A DNA stretch of 61,560 bases, taken from NCBI GenBank assembly GCA_944372575.1, contig CALVZS010000012.1, positions 1-61,560 of the forward strand. Direction: 5' to 3'. Positions 26,324-35,334 of the stretch are shown here, in pieces. The position numbers and the translations under genes were made by a program. The notes under the pieces are model-generated. The model was not told the DNA's origin. It was given only the letters and a program-made list of their open reading frames with translations, and did not search any database. Numbering within the stretch: position 1 is the first letter of the stretch; every line of letters starts with the position of its first letter. This DNA comes from an uncultured Clostridia bacterium (GTDB taxonomy: Bacteria; Bacillota; Clostridia; Christensenellales; Borkfalkiaceae).

Positions 26324-26360
26324 TTGACAAAGTATAACATATGTGTTATACTTTCGTCAA
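26324..26360. promoter_or_regulatory. Mirrored divergent promoters with a LysR-type palindrome
   Basis: Plus strand: TTGACA (26324-26329), 17 bp, TATACT (26347-26352) toward the LysR gene. Minus strand: TTGACG (26360-26355), 18 bp, TATACT (26336-26331) toward leuC. The palindrome AGTATAACA-TATG-TGTTATACT (26331-26352) contains both -10 boxes, so a protein bound there would block both promoters. Confidence 0.8.
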
Positions 26361-26409
26361 TCATTTGAAAAAATGAATTATTGCATAGGAGTAATCGAAA
26401 AAACGAATT

Positions 26410-27231
26410 GTGAATACGGACGGTCTTCGCACGTTTCTGCTGGTTGCCAAACTCAAAAACTTTACACGGGTCGCGGAACAGCTGTTCATTGCCCAGTCCA
26501 CCGTCACCAACCGGGTCGCGGAACTGGAGCGTGAACTCTCTGTCAAACTGCTGCGGCGGGATACGCGCAATGTCGCCCTCACCGAGCAGGGGAAAGCCTT
26601 TTGCGAATATGCACGCCGCATCGTGGAGATGGAGGATGCCTGTATCGCTGCCATTAAGGGCGGCGTGCGGCAGGTGCGCATCGGGGCGGTCAATGCCGTC
26701 TATGAGGGAGCCCTCAAGAAGCCTATCTTCGAGGGGATCGCCCGGGGCAAACTTTACCGCGTGACCATCGGCCATACGGCGGGGCTTCTGGATATGCTCT
26801 GGGACGGGCTGCTCGACGTCGCGTACGTCTATCAGGATATGCGGCGTTCGGGGTATTCCTGCAAGATGTTCTACGAGGATGAACTTGTATTTTTATCGCG
26901 TGCGGACAGGAACGGGTTTCAGAAGGGGATCCGCCGCGAACAGCTCTTCGGCATCCCGTGTGCGATGTGCAATTTTTCTCTGCAGGAGATCGGCTCCTAT
27001 TTGCGGGAACTCTTTCCCTCCGGGCAGCTCTTTCCGTTTGAGGTGGACAATTCCAACAAGGTCATCGACTATCTCGCCGCAGGGCTGGGCTACGCCTTTC
27101 TGCCGCGCGGCATGGTGCTCGACGAACTCTCGTCCGGCGCGTTCTGCGAGATCCCGCCCATCGATTTCAAGCGCATGATCATCCCGAGTTACCGCATCTG
27201 CAGGACGGAAGATGAGGACATCTGTATCTGA
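26410..27231 (+). CDS. LysR-family regulator of the leucine operon (probable)
   Basis: A 273-residue LysR-type regulator with an N-terminal winged helix-turn-helix (LRTFLLVAKLKNFTRVAEQL, STVTNRVAELERELSVKLL) and a C-terminal effector domain. The effector domain is slightly short for the family. The start is GTG 26410; the nearest good site, TAGGAG, ends about 18 bp upstream, so the start is not certain. The divergent position and shared palindrome suggest it controls leuCDB, probably sensing an isopropylmalate-like intermediate, and represses itself. Confidence 0.8.
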   Translation: MNTDGLRTFLLVAKLKNFTRVAEQLFIAQSTVTNRVAELERELSVKLLRRDTRNVALTEQGKAFCEYARRIVEMEDACIAAIKGGVRQVRIGAVNAVYEGALKKPIFEGIARGKLYRVTIGHTAGLLDMLWDGLLDVAYVYQDMRRSGYSCKMFYEDELVFLSRADRNGFQKGIRREQLFGIPCAMCNFSLQEIGSYLRELFPSGQLFPFEVDNSNKVIDYLAAGLGYAFLPRGMVLDELSSGAFCEIPPIDFKRMIIPSYRICRTEDEDICI

Positions 27232-27239
27232 AAAAGCAT

Positions 27240-27277
27240 CGGGCGGCGTGACATTTTGTCACGCCGCCCGTTTTTTT
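27240..27277 (+). terminator. Terminator of the LysR gene
   Basis: A 14-bp perfect stem (27240-27253 with 27257-27270) with a TTT loop and a run of seven T. Confidence 0.9.
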
Positions 27278-27352
27278 GTGAAAACACGCGACCGACGGCG
27301 GGGAAAACCGTACTTTAGGGTGAACGGGCAGACAGCCGGAGGGGAGGGCGCC

Positions 27353-27913
27353 ATGGAGGATGAATCGATCATTGCACTGTATTTTTCGCGCGATCAGGCG
27401 GCGCTTCGCGCCACGCAGGAAAAGTACGGCAGACTCATGCGCTTTGTCGCAGGCAACATTCTGCACAGCCATGCGGACGGTGAGGAGTGCGTCAACGACG
27501 CCCTTCTGGCGACATGGAACGCCATCCCGCCGGCGCGGCCGCACAATTTGGCCGCCTGGCTGTGCCGCATCGTGCGCAACCTCGCGCTCAAACAATATGA
27601 GCGCGCCGGCGCCGCGAAGCGCCATGCGGACGTCCGGCTCTCCCTCGAAGAGCTGAGCGAGGTGCTGCCGGGCGGTTCGGATCCGGCGCAGCGCGCAGAG
27701 GCGGGCGAACTGAGCGAGGTGCTCGATACCTTCCTGCGCAGGCTGCCCAGGGAGGAGTGCGACGTGTTCGTGCAGCGCTACTGGCTGTTTGTCCCCGTCA
27801 AAGAGATCGCCGCCGCCCGCACCTGGTCGCAGAGCAAGGTCAAATCTATGCTCGCCCGCACACGCGCAAAACTGCGCGGCCGTCTCAACGATTTTTATGG
27901 AGGTGACGTATGA
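27353..27913 (+). CDS. ECF-type RNA polymerase sigma factor
   Basis: A 186-residue sigma-70-family ECF factor. Region 2 (about 10-80) includes YGRLMRFVAGNIL and the DGEECVNDALLATWNAIPP core-binding motif. Region 4 (about 125-180) ends in a helix-turn-helix (PVKEIAAARTWSQSKVKSML). ATG 27353 is preceded by GGAGGGGAGG. It overlaps the next gene by ATGA, and that gene encodes a one-helix membrane protein that should be its anti-sigma factor. Target promoters are not evident. Confidence 0.85.
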   Translation: MEDESIIALYFSRDQAALRATQEKYGRLMRFVAGNILHSHADGEECVNDALLATWNAIPPARPHNLAAWLCRIVRNLALKQYERAGAAKRHADVRLSLEELSEVLPGGSDPAQRAEAGELSEVLDTFLRRLPREECDVFVQRYWLFVPVKEIAAARTWSQSKVKSMLARTRAKLRGRLNDFYGGDV

Positions 27914-28620
27914 ACAGACTGATTCAGGCAATGGAAGGCATTGGCGACGATCTCATTCTCTCCGCGCTGGAGGGCGTCGCGCCCGCTCCGCGCAGGGAAC
28001 GGGAGGGCAGGGTACGGGTGTACCGCCCCGGGCGGCTGTCGCGGGGAGGCGTGCGGGTGCGCGTGGCGGCGCTCGCCGCGGGCGCGCTCATGCTGTGTGC
28101 GGCGCTCGTCATCTGGGCGGCCGTCGCGCTGACGGGCAGCCATTCGGAGGATCCGCGCGCCCACGGGGAGCAGAAGCTCTTTTCCTCCTTCTCCGAAGTG
28201 CAGGCATACTATCCGGATGCGGAAATGGCGATAGGACTTGCGCGCCTCGTGCAGGTATCGCAGATCGACGGGGAGGGGGTGCAGCTCTACTATGTTCCCG
28301 GCACCGCCTGGCAGGAAAGTGCGAACTGGAATTCCCTGCTCCTCATGGGGACGACGGGGGAGGGCAATGTGTTCATGGTGTACTGCCTGTTTGAGCGGAC
28401 GGTGCAGCAATGGCTCGACGCCCGTCCCGCCTATGAAGGGGCGGCGACGGAGCAGGTCGGCGATACGCAGGTGTATCGTGCCGTACAGGAACTGGTACTC
28501 GGCGAGGCGGACAGCTGGGCGCTCTTTGAGGCGAACGGCGTCGTCTATGAGGTGCTGACCGCCAACGACAGAGACTGTGCCGTAAGCACCGGTGTGCTGG
28601 AGCTGCTCCTCGGCGATTAA
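27910..28620 (+). CDS. Probable membrane-anchored anti-sigma factor
   Basis: A 236-residue protein with a short cytoplasmic part (about 1-50), one membrane helix (AALAAGALMLCAALVIWAAVAL) and an extracytoplasmic domain of about 160 residues. It is coupled by ATGA to the ECF sigma gene, the classic layout of a sigma/anti-sigma pair. I do not see a zinc-binding HxxxCxxC motif, so it is not a ZAS-type anti-sigma. Domain family unknown; the role is inferred from context. Confidence 0.65.
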   Translation: MNRLIQAMEGIGDDLILSALEGVAPAPRREREGRVRVYRPGRLSRGGVRVRVAALAAGALMLCAALVIWAAVALTGSHSEDPRAHGEQKLFSSFSEVQAYYPDAEMAIGLARLVQVSQIDGEGVQLYYVPGTAWQESANWNSLLLMGTTGEGNVFMVYCLFERTVQQWLDARPAYEGAATEQVGDTQVYRAVQELVLGEADSWALFEANGVVYEVLTANDRDCAVSTGVLELLLGD

Positions 28621-28693
28621 AATGCGCCGCGGCGCATATGTTACGGAATCGATCTTACCCTCTCATCCTCCCGCAATGCGGGTCACAGCATAT

Positions 28694-28721
28694 GCCGCCC
28701 GAAGCACTTGCTTCGGGCGGC
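28694..28721 (+). terminator. Terminator of the sigma/anti-sigma operon
   Basis: A perfect 12-bp stem (28694-28705 with 28710-28721) with an ACTT loop, followed by a T-rich ATTCGTTTT. Confidence 0.75.
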
Positions 28722-28735
28722 ATTCGTTTTGCCGG

Positions 28736-28767
28736 AAAAAGCGCCCGTCCGGGCTTCGGACGGGCGC
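28736..28767 (-). terminator. Terminator of ilvD
   Basis: An 11-bp GC stem (28741-28751 with 28757-28767). The A run at 28736-28740 gives a U tract on the minus strand, 9 bp after the ilvD stop. Confidence 0.8.
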
Positions 28768-28775
28768 GCAGGAGG

Positions 28776-30443
28776 TCAGAATTTTTTGAACACGGCGCCG
28801 TCGGAGGCGGACGTCACCAATGCGCGGTAGCGCCGCAGATACCCCTCCGCGGGCTTTTCTAAGGGGGTGAACGCGGCAAGGCGCGCCGCGATTTCCTCCT
28901 CGGGCAGGTGCAGGTCGACGGTTCCCTTTTCAATGTCGATATCGATGATGTCGCCCTCTTTGACGATGCCGATCACGCCGCCTGCGGCGGCCTCAGGGCA
29001 GACGTGCCCGATCGCCGCACCGCGCGTCGCGCCGGAGAACCTGCCGTCCGTGATGAGCGCCACCGTGTCGCCCAGTCCCGCTCCGACGATGGAGGAGGTG
29101 GGGGAGAGCATCTCGCGCATCCCCGGGCCGCCCTTGGGGCCTTCATAGCGGATGACCACCACGTCGCCCGCCCGGATGCGGCCCGAGGAGATCGCCTGCA
29201 TCGCCTCCTCCTCGCCGTCAAACACGCGCGCGGGGCCGGAATGGCGGTACATCTTCGGGTCTACGGCACTCTTCTTGACCACGGCGCCCTCGCGCGCCAG
29301 GTTGCCCTTTAAGATGGCAAGCCCGCCGTAGGGGGAGTAGGGGGCGCTCACGGGACGGATGATCTCCGGATCGCGCACGCGCGCGTTTTTGGTGACTTCG
29401 TCCTGTGTGCGCAGCGCCGCTGTCTGCGCCGAACCGTCAAAGAGGTGCGCGTCGATGAGTTCGCGGATGACGGCGGAGATGCCGCCCGCATCCTCCAGCT
29501 CTTCGATGTAGTGCTCGCCCGCGGGGGCAAGGCGGCACAGGTTGGGCGTCGCCATGCTGATCTCGTTCATCGTGTCGATGGAGATCTGCTCCTTGGAAAA
29601 GCCCAGCTCGCTCGCGAGCGCCAGAAGGTGCAGCACCGAGTTGGAGGAGGCGCCGATCGCCATATCCACGCGCTCGGCGTTTTTGAGGGCGGTCGGCGTG
29701 AGGATGTCGCGCGGACACACGTTGTTTGCAAGCAGCGCCATCACCGCCTCGCCTGTCTCTTTGGCGAGCGCAAGGCGCCCGGAATATACGGCGGGGATAG
29801 TGCCGTTTCCGGGCAGCGCCATGCCCAGTGCCTCCAGAAGACAGTTCATCGAGTTCGCCGTGAACATGCCCGAACAGGATCCGCAGGAGGGACACGCCGC
29901 GCACTCGAAGCGGGCGAGTTCCTGCTCGTCGATCCTGCCCGAGGTGCAGGCGCCCACCGCCTCGAACATGGAGGAGAGGGAGAGCTTTTTCCCGTCCTTA
30001 TGTCCCGCCAGCATGGGGCCGCCCGAACAGAAGAGGGCGGGGACGTTGGCGCGCACCGCGCCCATCAGCATCCCGGGGATGATCTTGTCGCAGTTGCCCA
30101 CGAACACGCACGCGTCGAAGGCGTGCGCGGTGATGAGGATCTCGCAGCTGTCGGCGATCACCTCGCGGGAGGGCAGGGAATAGCGCATCCCCTTGTGTCC
30201 CATCGCAATGCCGTCGCACACGCCGATGCACGGCACGATGACGGGCTTGCCGCCCGCCGCCAGCACGCCGTCCGAGACGGCGCGGGCAATGGTATGCAGG
30301 TGCATATGTCCCGGGATAATGTCGCTCTGCGCGCAGATGATGCCCACGATGGGCTTTTTCATCTCGCTGTCCGACCAGCCCAGCGCCCGCAGCAGGGAGC
30401 GCTGCGCCGCCATGCCGGTTCCGTCTGTAAATGTGTTAGACAT
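28776..30443 (-). CDS. ilvD: Dihydroxy-acid dehydratase
   Basis: A 555-residue Fe-S enzyme that dehydrates dihydroxy acids to the keto acids of valine and isoleucine. ATG 30443 (MSNTFTDG) is preceded by AGGAGG at 7 bp. Cluster cysteines lie in FVGNCDKIIPGM and in CPSCGSCSGMFTANSMN; the DGRFSGATRG motif is present near the end. It follows ilvB-ilvN after a 466-bp structured gap that lacks a visible promoter. Confidence 0.95.
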   Translation of the reverse strand: MSNTFTDGTGMAAQRSLLRALGWSDSEMKKPIVGIICAQSDIIPGHMHLHTIARAVSDGVLAAGGKPVIVPCIGVCDGIAMGHKGMRYSLPSREVIADSCEILITAHAFDACVFVGNCDKIIPGMLMGAVRANVPALFCSGGPMLAGHKDGKKLSLSSMFEAVGACTSGRIDEQELARFECAACPSCGSCSGMFTANSMNCLLEALGMALPGNGTIPAVYSGRLALAKETGEAVMALLANNVCPRDILTPTALKNAERVDMAIGASSNSVLHLLALASELGFSKEQISIDTMNEISMATPNLCRLAPAGEHYIEELEDAGGISAVIRELIDAHLFDGSAQTAALRTQDEVTKNARVRDPEIIRPVSAPYSPYGGLAILKGNLAREGAVVKKSAVDPKMYRHSGPARVFDGEEEAMQAISSGRIRAGDVVVIRYEGPKGGPGMREMLSPTSSIVGAGLGDTVALITDGRFSGATRGAAIGHVCPEAAAGGVIGIVKEGDIIDIDIEKGTVDLHLPEEEIAARLAAFTPLEKPAEGYLRRYRALVTSASDGAVFKKF

Positions 30444-30909
30444 AATATTCCTCCTCATACATGTTCACAGATTTCTTTTCGAACTGACGAAAAGAAATCT
30501 CGTGAGGGGAAGGAAAACCCAACGTTCGCTGCGCTCTGCGTTCGGTTTTCCTCTGCGCGGGCAATCGCAACAATATAGCGCCCGCGCATTCACCTTTCCG
30601 CGAAAGCCGCGTGAGCGGCAAACAGGGGCGCAAAAGGCATAACGCAGTGACGCCTTTTGCCACGTGATGATAGCAGGGCAGCCCTTGCTATAAAATACTC
30701 GCGCAAGGAGGGTTTCCCTCCGCCGGCGCCCCACATGCGCATATCTGCGCTTATGGGGAAAGGGTGAATGCGGGTGCGGTATATCGTAAAGCCCCGAGGC
30801 GCGCCCGCAGAGGGAAAACGAGCCGCTGTCAGCCGTAGGCGTGCGCGGCGGCGTTTTTCCTAAACCTCACGGCAAAGATTTTCGCCTTTGCGAAAAGATT
30901 TGCGTGAAC
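30444..30909 (-). other. Structured intercistronic region between ilvN and ilvD
   Basis: A 466-bp gap with no convincing gene. Inverted repeats include 13-bp arms at 30469-30481/30488-30500, 8-bp arms at 30512-30519/30544-30551, 9-bp arms at 30630-30638/30652-30660, and a weaker hairpin at 30671-30690. I looked for a T-box antiterminator core and did not find one. It may be an RNA leader or processing region for ilvD, or a repeat insertion. Confidence 0.5.
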
Positions 30910-31428
30910 TCAGATTCTCTCCTTATAATCCGTCTCGTCCTTGATGGTGGTCTTGCCGCGGGAGATGCTGGTCACGCCCGTGCGGGCGAGCTCCATTACG
31001 CCGTATGGCATGAGCATGGTGACGAACCCGTCCAGCTTCATGGGCTTGCCCGTCAGCTCCAGAATGGTCGCCTCGGGGGAGGCGTCCACCACTTTGGCGC
31101 GGAAGATCTGGCTGATCTCCAGCACCTGCGAGCGGGTGGAGGCATCCGTTCTGATCTTGATGAGCAGCAGCTCGCGGCTGACGGCATCCTCCTCGACGCG
31201 CATGATCTTCTTCACGTCGATGAGCTTGTCCATCTGCTTCATCATCTGCCCGAGGATGTATTCGTCACCGTTTAAGACGATGGTCATGCGGGAGAGTTCC
31301 TCGTCCTCCGTCTTGCATACGGAGAGGGATTCGATGTTGTAGCCGCGGCGTGCAAACAGCGCGGCGACCCGCACAAGGACGCCCGATTTGTTGGAGACAA
31401 GCGCGCTGATCGTGTAACGGTTCATCAT
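30910..31428 (-). CDS. ilvN: Acetolactate synthase small (regulatory) subunit
   Basis: A 172-residue regulatory subunit that binds branched-chain amino acids and activates IlvB. It begins MMNRYTISALVSNKSGVLVRVAALFARRGYNIESL, the ACT domain, followed by the C-terminal ALS_ss domain. ATG 31428 overlaps the ilvB stop, with GGGAGG just upstream inside ilvB. A typical 160-175-residue IlvH/IlvN. Confidence 0.95.
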   Translation of the reverse strand: MMNRYTISALVSNKSGVLVRVAALFARRGYNIESLSVCKTEDEELSRMTIVLNGDEYILGQMMKQMDKLIDVKKIMRVEEDAVSRELLLIKIRTDASTRSQVLEISQIFRAKVVDASPEATILELTGKPMKLDGFVTMLMPYGVMELARTGVTSISRGKTTIKDETDYKERI

Positions 31429-33080
31429 TTTTCCTCCCATTCCGTCATGATCGTGTCATACGTCTGCCCGGGCTTGATCATGGGCAGCACATTCTCGTCG
31501 CTGCCGATTTGGCAGTCCACCACGACGGGCGCGGGGGTGGCAAACGCCTCTTTGAGTACGCCGTCGATCACCGATTCCCGATCGATGCGCAGCCCCTTTG
31601 CCCCGAAACTCTCGGCAAATTTTACGTAGTCCGTCCGTTTCTTCACATCCGTCTGCGAGAAGCGGTGTCCGTAGAAGAGCTTCTGCCACTGGCGCACCAT
31701 GCCCAGCGCGTGGTTGTTCATTAAAAGAATGGTGATGGGCAGCTCCTGCGTGACGGCGGTGGAGAGTTCGTTGAGGTTCATGTTGAAGCAGCCGTCTCCC
31801 GTCACCAGAATGACGTGTTTGCCCGTCGCCTTCGCCGCGCCGATGGCGGCGCCCAGCCCGTAGCCCATCGTGCCGAGCCCGCCGCTCGTGCAGAAGGTGC
31901 GCGGGCGTTCGAAGGGGTAGTACTGCGCCGTCCACATCTGGTGCTGCCCGACGTCGGTCACGACGATGGCGTCCTCGGGGGCGAGCTTTGCCGCCTCGAT
32001 GAGGATGCGGTGGCCCAGTTCGGGCGGCTTTTGCGCGGCACGTTCCGCCTGTTTCAACTCTTTTGCGTGCGCGGAGAAGGTGCGCTTTGCTGCGGGCAGC
32101 AGGGGGATGAGGGTGGTGAGCGCCTCCTTCACATCCCCCAGAACGGGATGGGTGACGGTGACGTTCTTGTCAAGTTCGGCGTTGTCGATATCGATCTGCA
32201 CCACCGTCTTTCCCGCCGCGAATTTGTCGCGGTTGAGCGCCACGCGGTCGGAAAAACGGGTTCCGACGGCGAGCAGGCAGTCGCTCTCCAGGCACAGCTT
32301 CGCCGCCGTGGCGGTGCCGTGCATCCCCATCATGCCCATGAACAGGGGGTGGCTTGCCGGAAATGCGCCCAGCCCCATCAGGGTGGATACGACGGGCGCA
32401 TCGATGCGCTCGGCAAGGGCGCGCACCTGGGCGGATGCTTCGGCGGCAATGGCGCCGCCGCCCACCATGATGAGGGGGCGCTGCGCCGCGGCGATCGCCT
32501 GTGCGGCGTCCTTCAGATCGCGCGCGGGAACCACCTTTGCATGGGGCGGGGCGATCTTTTGCGGAACGTATTCCGCTCTTTCGCTCTGCACATTCTTCAG
32601 AATGTCGATGAGAACGGGGCCTTTTCTGCCCGAACCCGCGATGCGGAATGCCTCGCGCACGATGCCTGCAAGGTCATTGACGTCCTTGACGATGTAGTTG
32701 TGCTTGGTAATGGGCAGGGTGATGCCGAAAATGTCGATCTCCTGGAAGGAATCCCGCCCCAGCATACTTGCGCCCACGTTGCCGGTGATGGCAACGACGG
32801 GGACGGAGTCCATGTACGCAGTGGCAATGCCCGTGACAAGGTTGGTGGCGCCGGGGCCGCTCGTTGCAAGGACGACGCCCGTCTTCCCCGTAACGCGCGC
32901 CCAGCCGTCGGCGGCATGTGCCGCGCCCTGCTCGTGCGAGGTGATGACGTGCTCGATCGTGCCGTCACGATAGAGCGCGTCATAGATGTCGAGCACCGTG
33001 CCGCCGGGGTAACCGAAAATGGTGGTCACGCCCTGCTCTTTGAGGCATTCGACAAGGATCTCTGCTCCCATCAGCTTCAT
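31425..33080 (-). CDS. ilvB: Acetolactate synthase large (catalytic) subunit
   Basis: A 551-residue thiamine-diphosphate enzyme making acetolactate and acetohydroxybutyrate. Visible are the catalytic Glu region (TSHEQGAAHAADGWARVTG), SGPGATNLVTG, RDSFQEIDIFG, and the diphosphate-binding motif VTGDGCFNMNLNELSTA. It is the first gene of ilvB-ilvN-ilvD with an AAGGAGG site and a perfect promoter at 33114-33142. Confidence 0.95.
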   Translation of the reverse strand: MKLMGAEILVECLKEQGVTTIFGYPGGTVLDIYDALYRDGTIEHVITSHEQGAAHAADGWARVTGKTGVVLATSGPGATNLVTGIATAYMDSVPVVAITGNVGASMLGRDSFQEIDIFGITLPITKHNYIVKDVNDLAGIVREAFRIAGSGRKGPVLIDILKNVQSERAEYVPQKIAPPHAKVVPARDLKDAAQAIAAAQRPLIMVGGGAIAAEASAQVRALAERIDAPVVSTLMGLGAFPASHPLFMGMMGMHGTATAAKLCLESDCLLAVGTRFSDRVALNRDKFAAGKTVVQIDIDNAELDKNVTVTHPVLGDVKEALTTLIPLLPAAKRTFSAHAKELKQAERAAQKPPELGHRILIEAAKLAPEDAIVVTDVGQHQMWTAQYYPFERPRTFCTSGGLGTMGYGLGAAIGAAKATGKHVILVTGDGCFNMNLNELSTAVTQELPITILLMNNHALGMVRQWQKLFYGHRFSQTDVKKRTDYVKFAESFGAKGLRIDRESVIDGVLKEAFATPAPVVVDCQIGSDENVLPMIKPGQTYDTIMTEWEEK

Positions 33081-33113
33081 AAAGCGACCTCCTTACAAAG
33101 TGTATTGTTTTCA

Positions 33114-33142
33114 ATTATATTGGATATCTGCCGATTTGTCAA
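33114..33142 (-). promoter_or_regulatory. Consensus promoter of the ilv operon
   Basis: On the minus strand TTGACA (33142-33137), a 17-bp spacer and TATAAT (33119-33114), both perfect. The leader to the ilvB ATG is only about 25-30 nt, too short for a T-box or attenuator. Confidence 0.85.
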
Positions 33143-33223
33143 GCGGATGGGCGCGGCTGCCCCGCCGCGCAAAGCCGCATTTCCTCTATTGCGGCAATCG
33201 GCTTTTTGCATGAATCCCCGAAC

Positions 33224-33255
33224 AAAAAAAGCGCCTCCCCGGGAAAGGGAGGCGC
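33224..33255 (-). terminator. Terminator of argH
   Basis: A 9-bp GC stem (33231-33239 with 33247-33255); the A7 run at 33224-33230 is a U tract on the minus strand. It lies 13 bp after the argH stop. Confidence 0.85.
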
Positions 33256-33267
33256 GTTCTGCACGAT

Positions 33268-34641
<1,374 letters not shown>

Positions 34642-34675
34642 ATAGGTTACCTGCCTGAAGTGAATGTCTGCGTCC

Positions 34676-34704
34676 ATTGTACAATATTTTTTGGCGGATG
34701 GCAA
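34676..34704 (-). promoter_or_regulatory. Promoter of argH
   Basis: On the minus strand TTGCCA (34704-34699), 17 bp and TACAAT (34681-34676), about 35 bp before the start. It is back to back with the ruvC promoter. Confidence 0.7.
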
Positions 34705-34743
34705 CCGTTTTCCCCGCAAACGGGCGTGCGGCGCGCAAATTTC

Positions 34744-34773
34744 TTGACAGGGCGGCGGCGTTTGCGGTACAAT
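34744..34773 (+). promoter_or_regulatory. ruvC promoter, apparently leaderless
   Basis: TTGACA (34744-34749), an 18-bp spacer and TACAAT (34768-34773). The ATG of ruvC is at 34780, so transcription would begin at about the start codon. No ribosome site is visible between them. Confidence 0.7.
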
Positions 34774-34779
34774 ATCTGC

Positions 34780-35277
34780 ATGATTATTTTAGGGTTAGAC
34801 CCCGGCATCGGGACAATGGGCTACGGCGTCATCGAAAAGGACGCGCGCGGCAACTGTTCCGCCGTCGACTACGGCGTGGTCAAAACGCCGCCCGATGAAA
34901 ATCTCGCCGTGCGGCTGTGCATTTTGGAGGAGGGGGTCAACGCGCTCTTCGATAAATTTCACCCCGAAGAAGCGGCGATGGAGGAGCTGTTCTTCTCCAA
35001 GAATATCACGACGGGCATCGCGGTCGCCCATGCGCGCGGCGTCATGCTGCTCACCTGCAACAAGCGTTGCGGGCGCATCTTTGAATATACGCCCAATCAG
35101 ATCAAGCAGGCGCTCACGGGGTACGGCGCGGCGGACAAGGGGCAGATGCAGCGCGTGGTGGCGGCGCATCTGCGCCTGCCCAAGCCCCCCCGCCCGGACG
35201 ATGCGGCGGATGCGCTGGGCGTCGCCCTTTGCCACGCCTTCACCAGCCGCTTCGGGGTGCTGTTCGGCGTGAAATAG
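34780..35277 (+). CDS. ruvC: Holliday-junction resolvase RuvC
   Basis: A 165-residue RNase-H-fold endonuclease that cuts Holliday junctions. It begins MIILGLDPGIGTMGYGVIEK with the first catalytic Asp. A conserved EELFFSKN segment with an acidic residue follows, and the C-terminal DDAADALGVALCH motif supplies the last catalytic acids. It heads the ruvC-lipoprotein-ruvA-ruvB run. The promoter suggests a leaderless message. Confidence 0.95.
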   Translation: MIILGLDPGIGTMGYGVIEKDARGNCSAVDYGVVKTPPDENLAVRLCILEEGVNALFDKFHPEEAAMEELFFSKNITTGIAVAHARGVMLLTCNKRCGRIFEYTPNQIKQALTGYGAADKGQMQRVVAAHLRLPKPPRPDDAADALGVALCHAFTSRFGVLFGVK

Positions 35278-35334
35278 TTCACACTTTTTCTTTGCTGCAA
35301 GGTCATTTTTCTTTGGACATCGGGAGGGGGAACG

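Noticed and set aside
28621..28790. Small open frames after the anti-sigma gene
   Set aside because: They consist of the two terminator hairpins and have no start signals.
30436..30663. A 75-codon minus-strand frame in the ilvN-ilvD gap
   Set aside because: It is made from the inverted-repeat region and overlaps the ilvD start and its ribosome site. The peptide is basic and unstructured.
30444..30909. T-box riboswitch before ilvD
   Set aside because: No conserved AGGGTGG antiterminator core and no terminator with T run directly before ilvD were seen.
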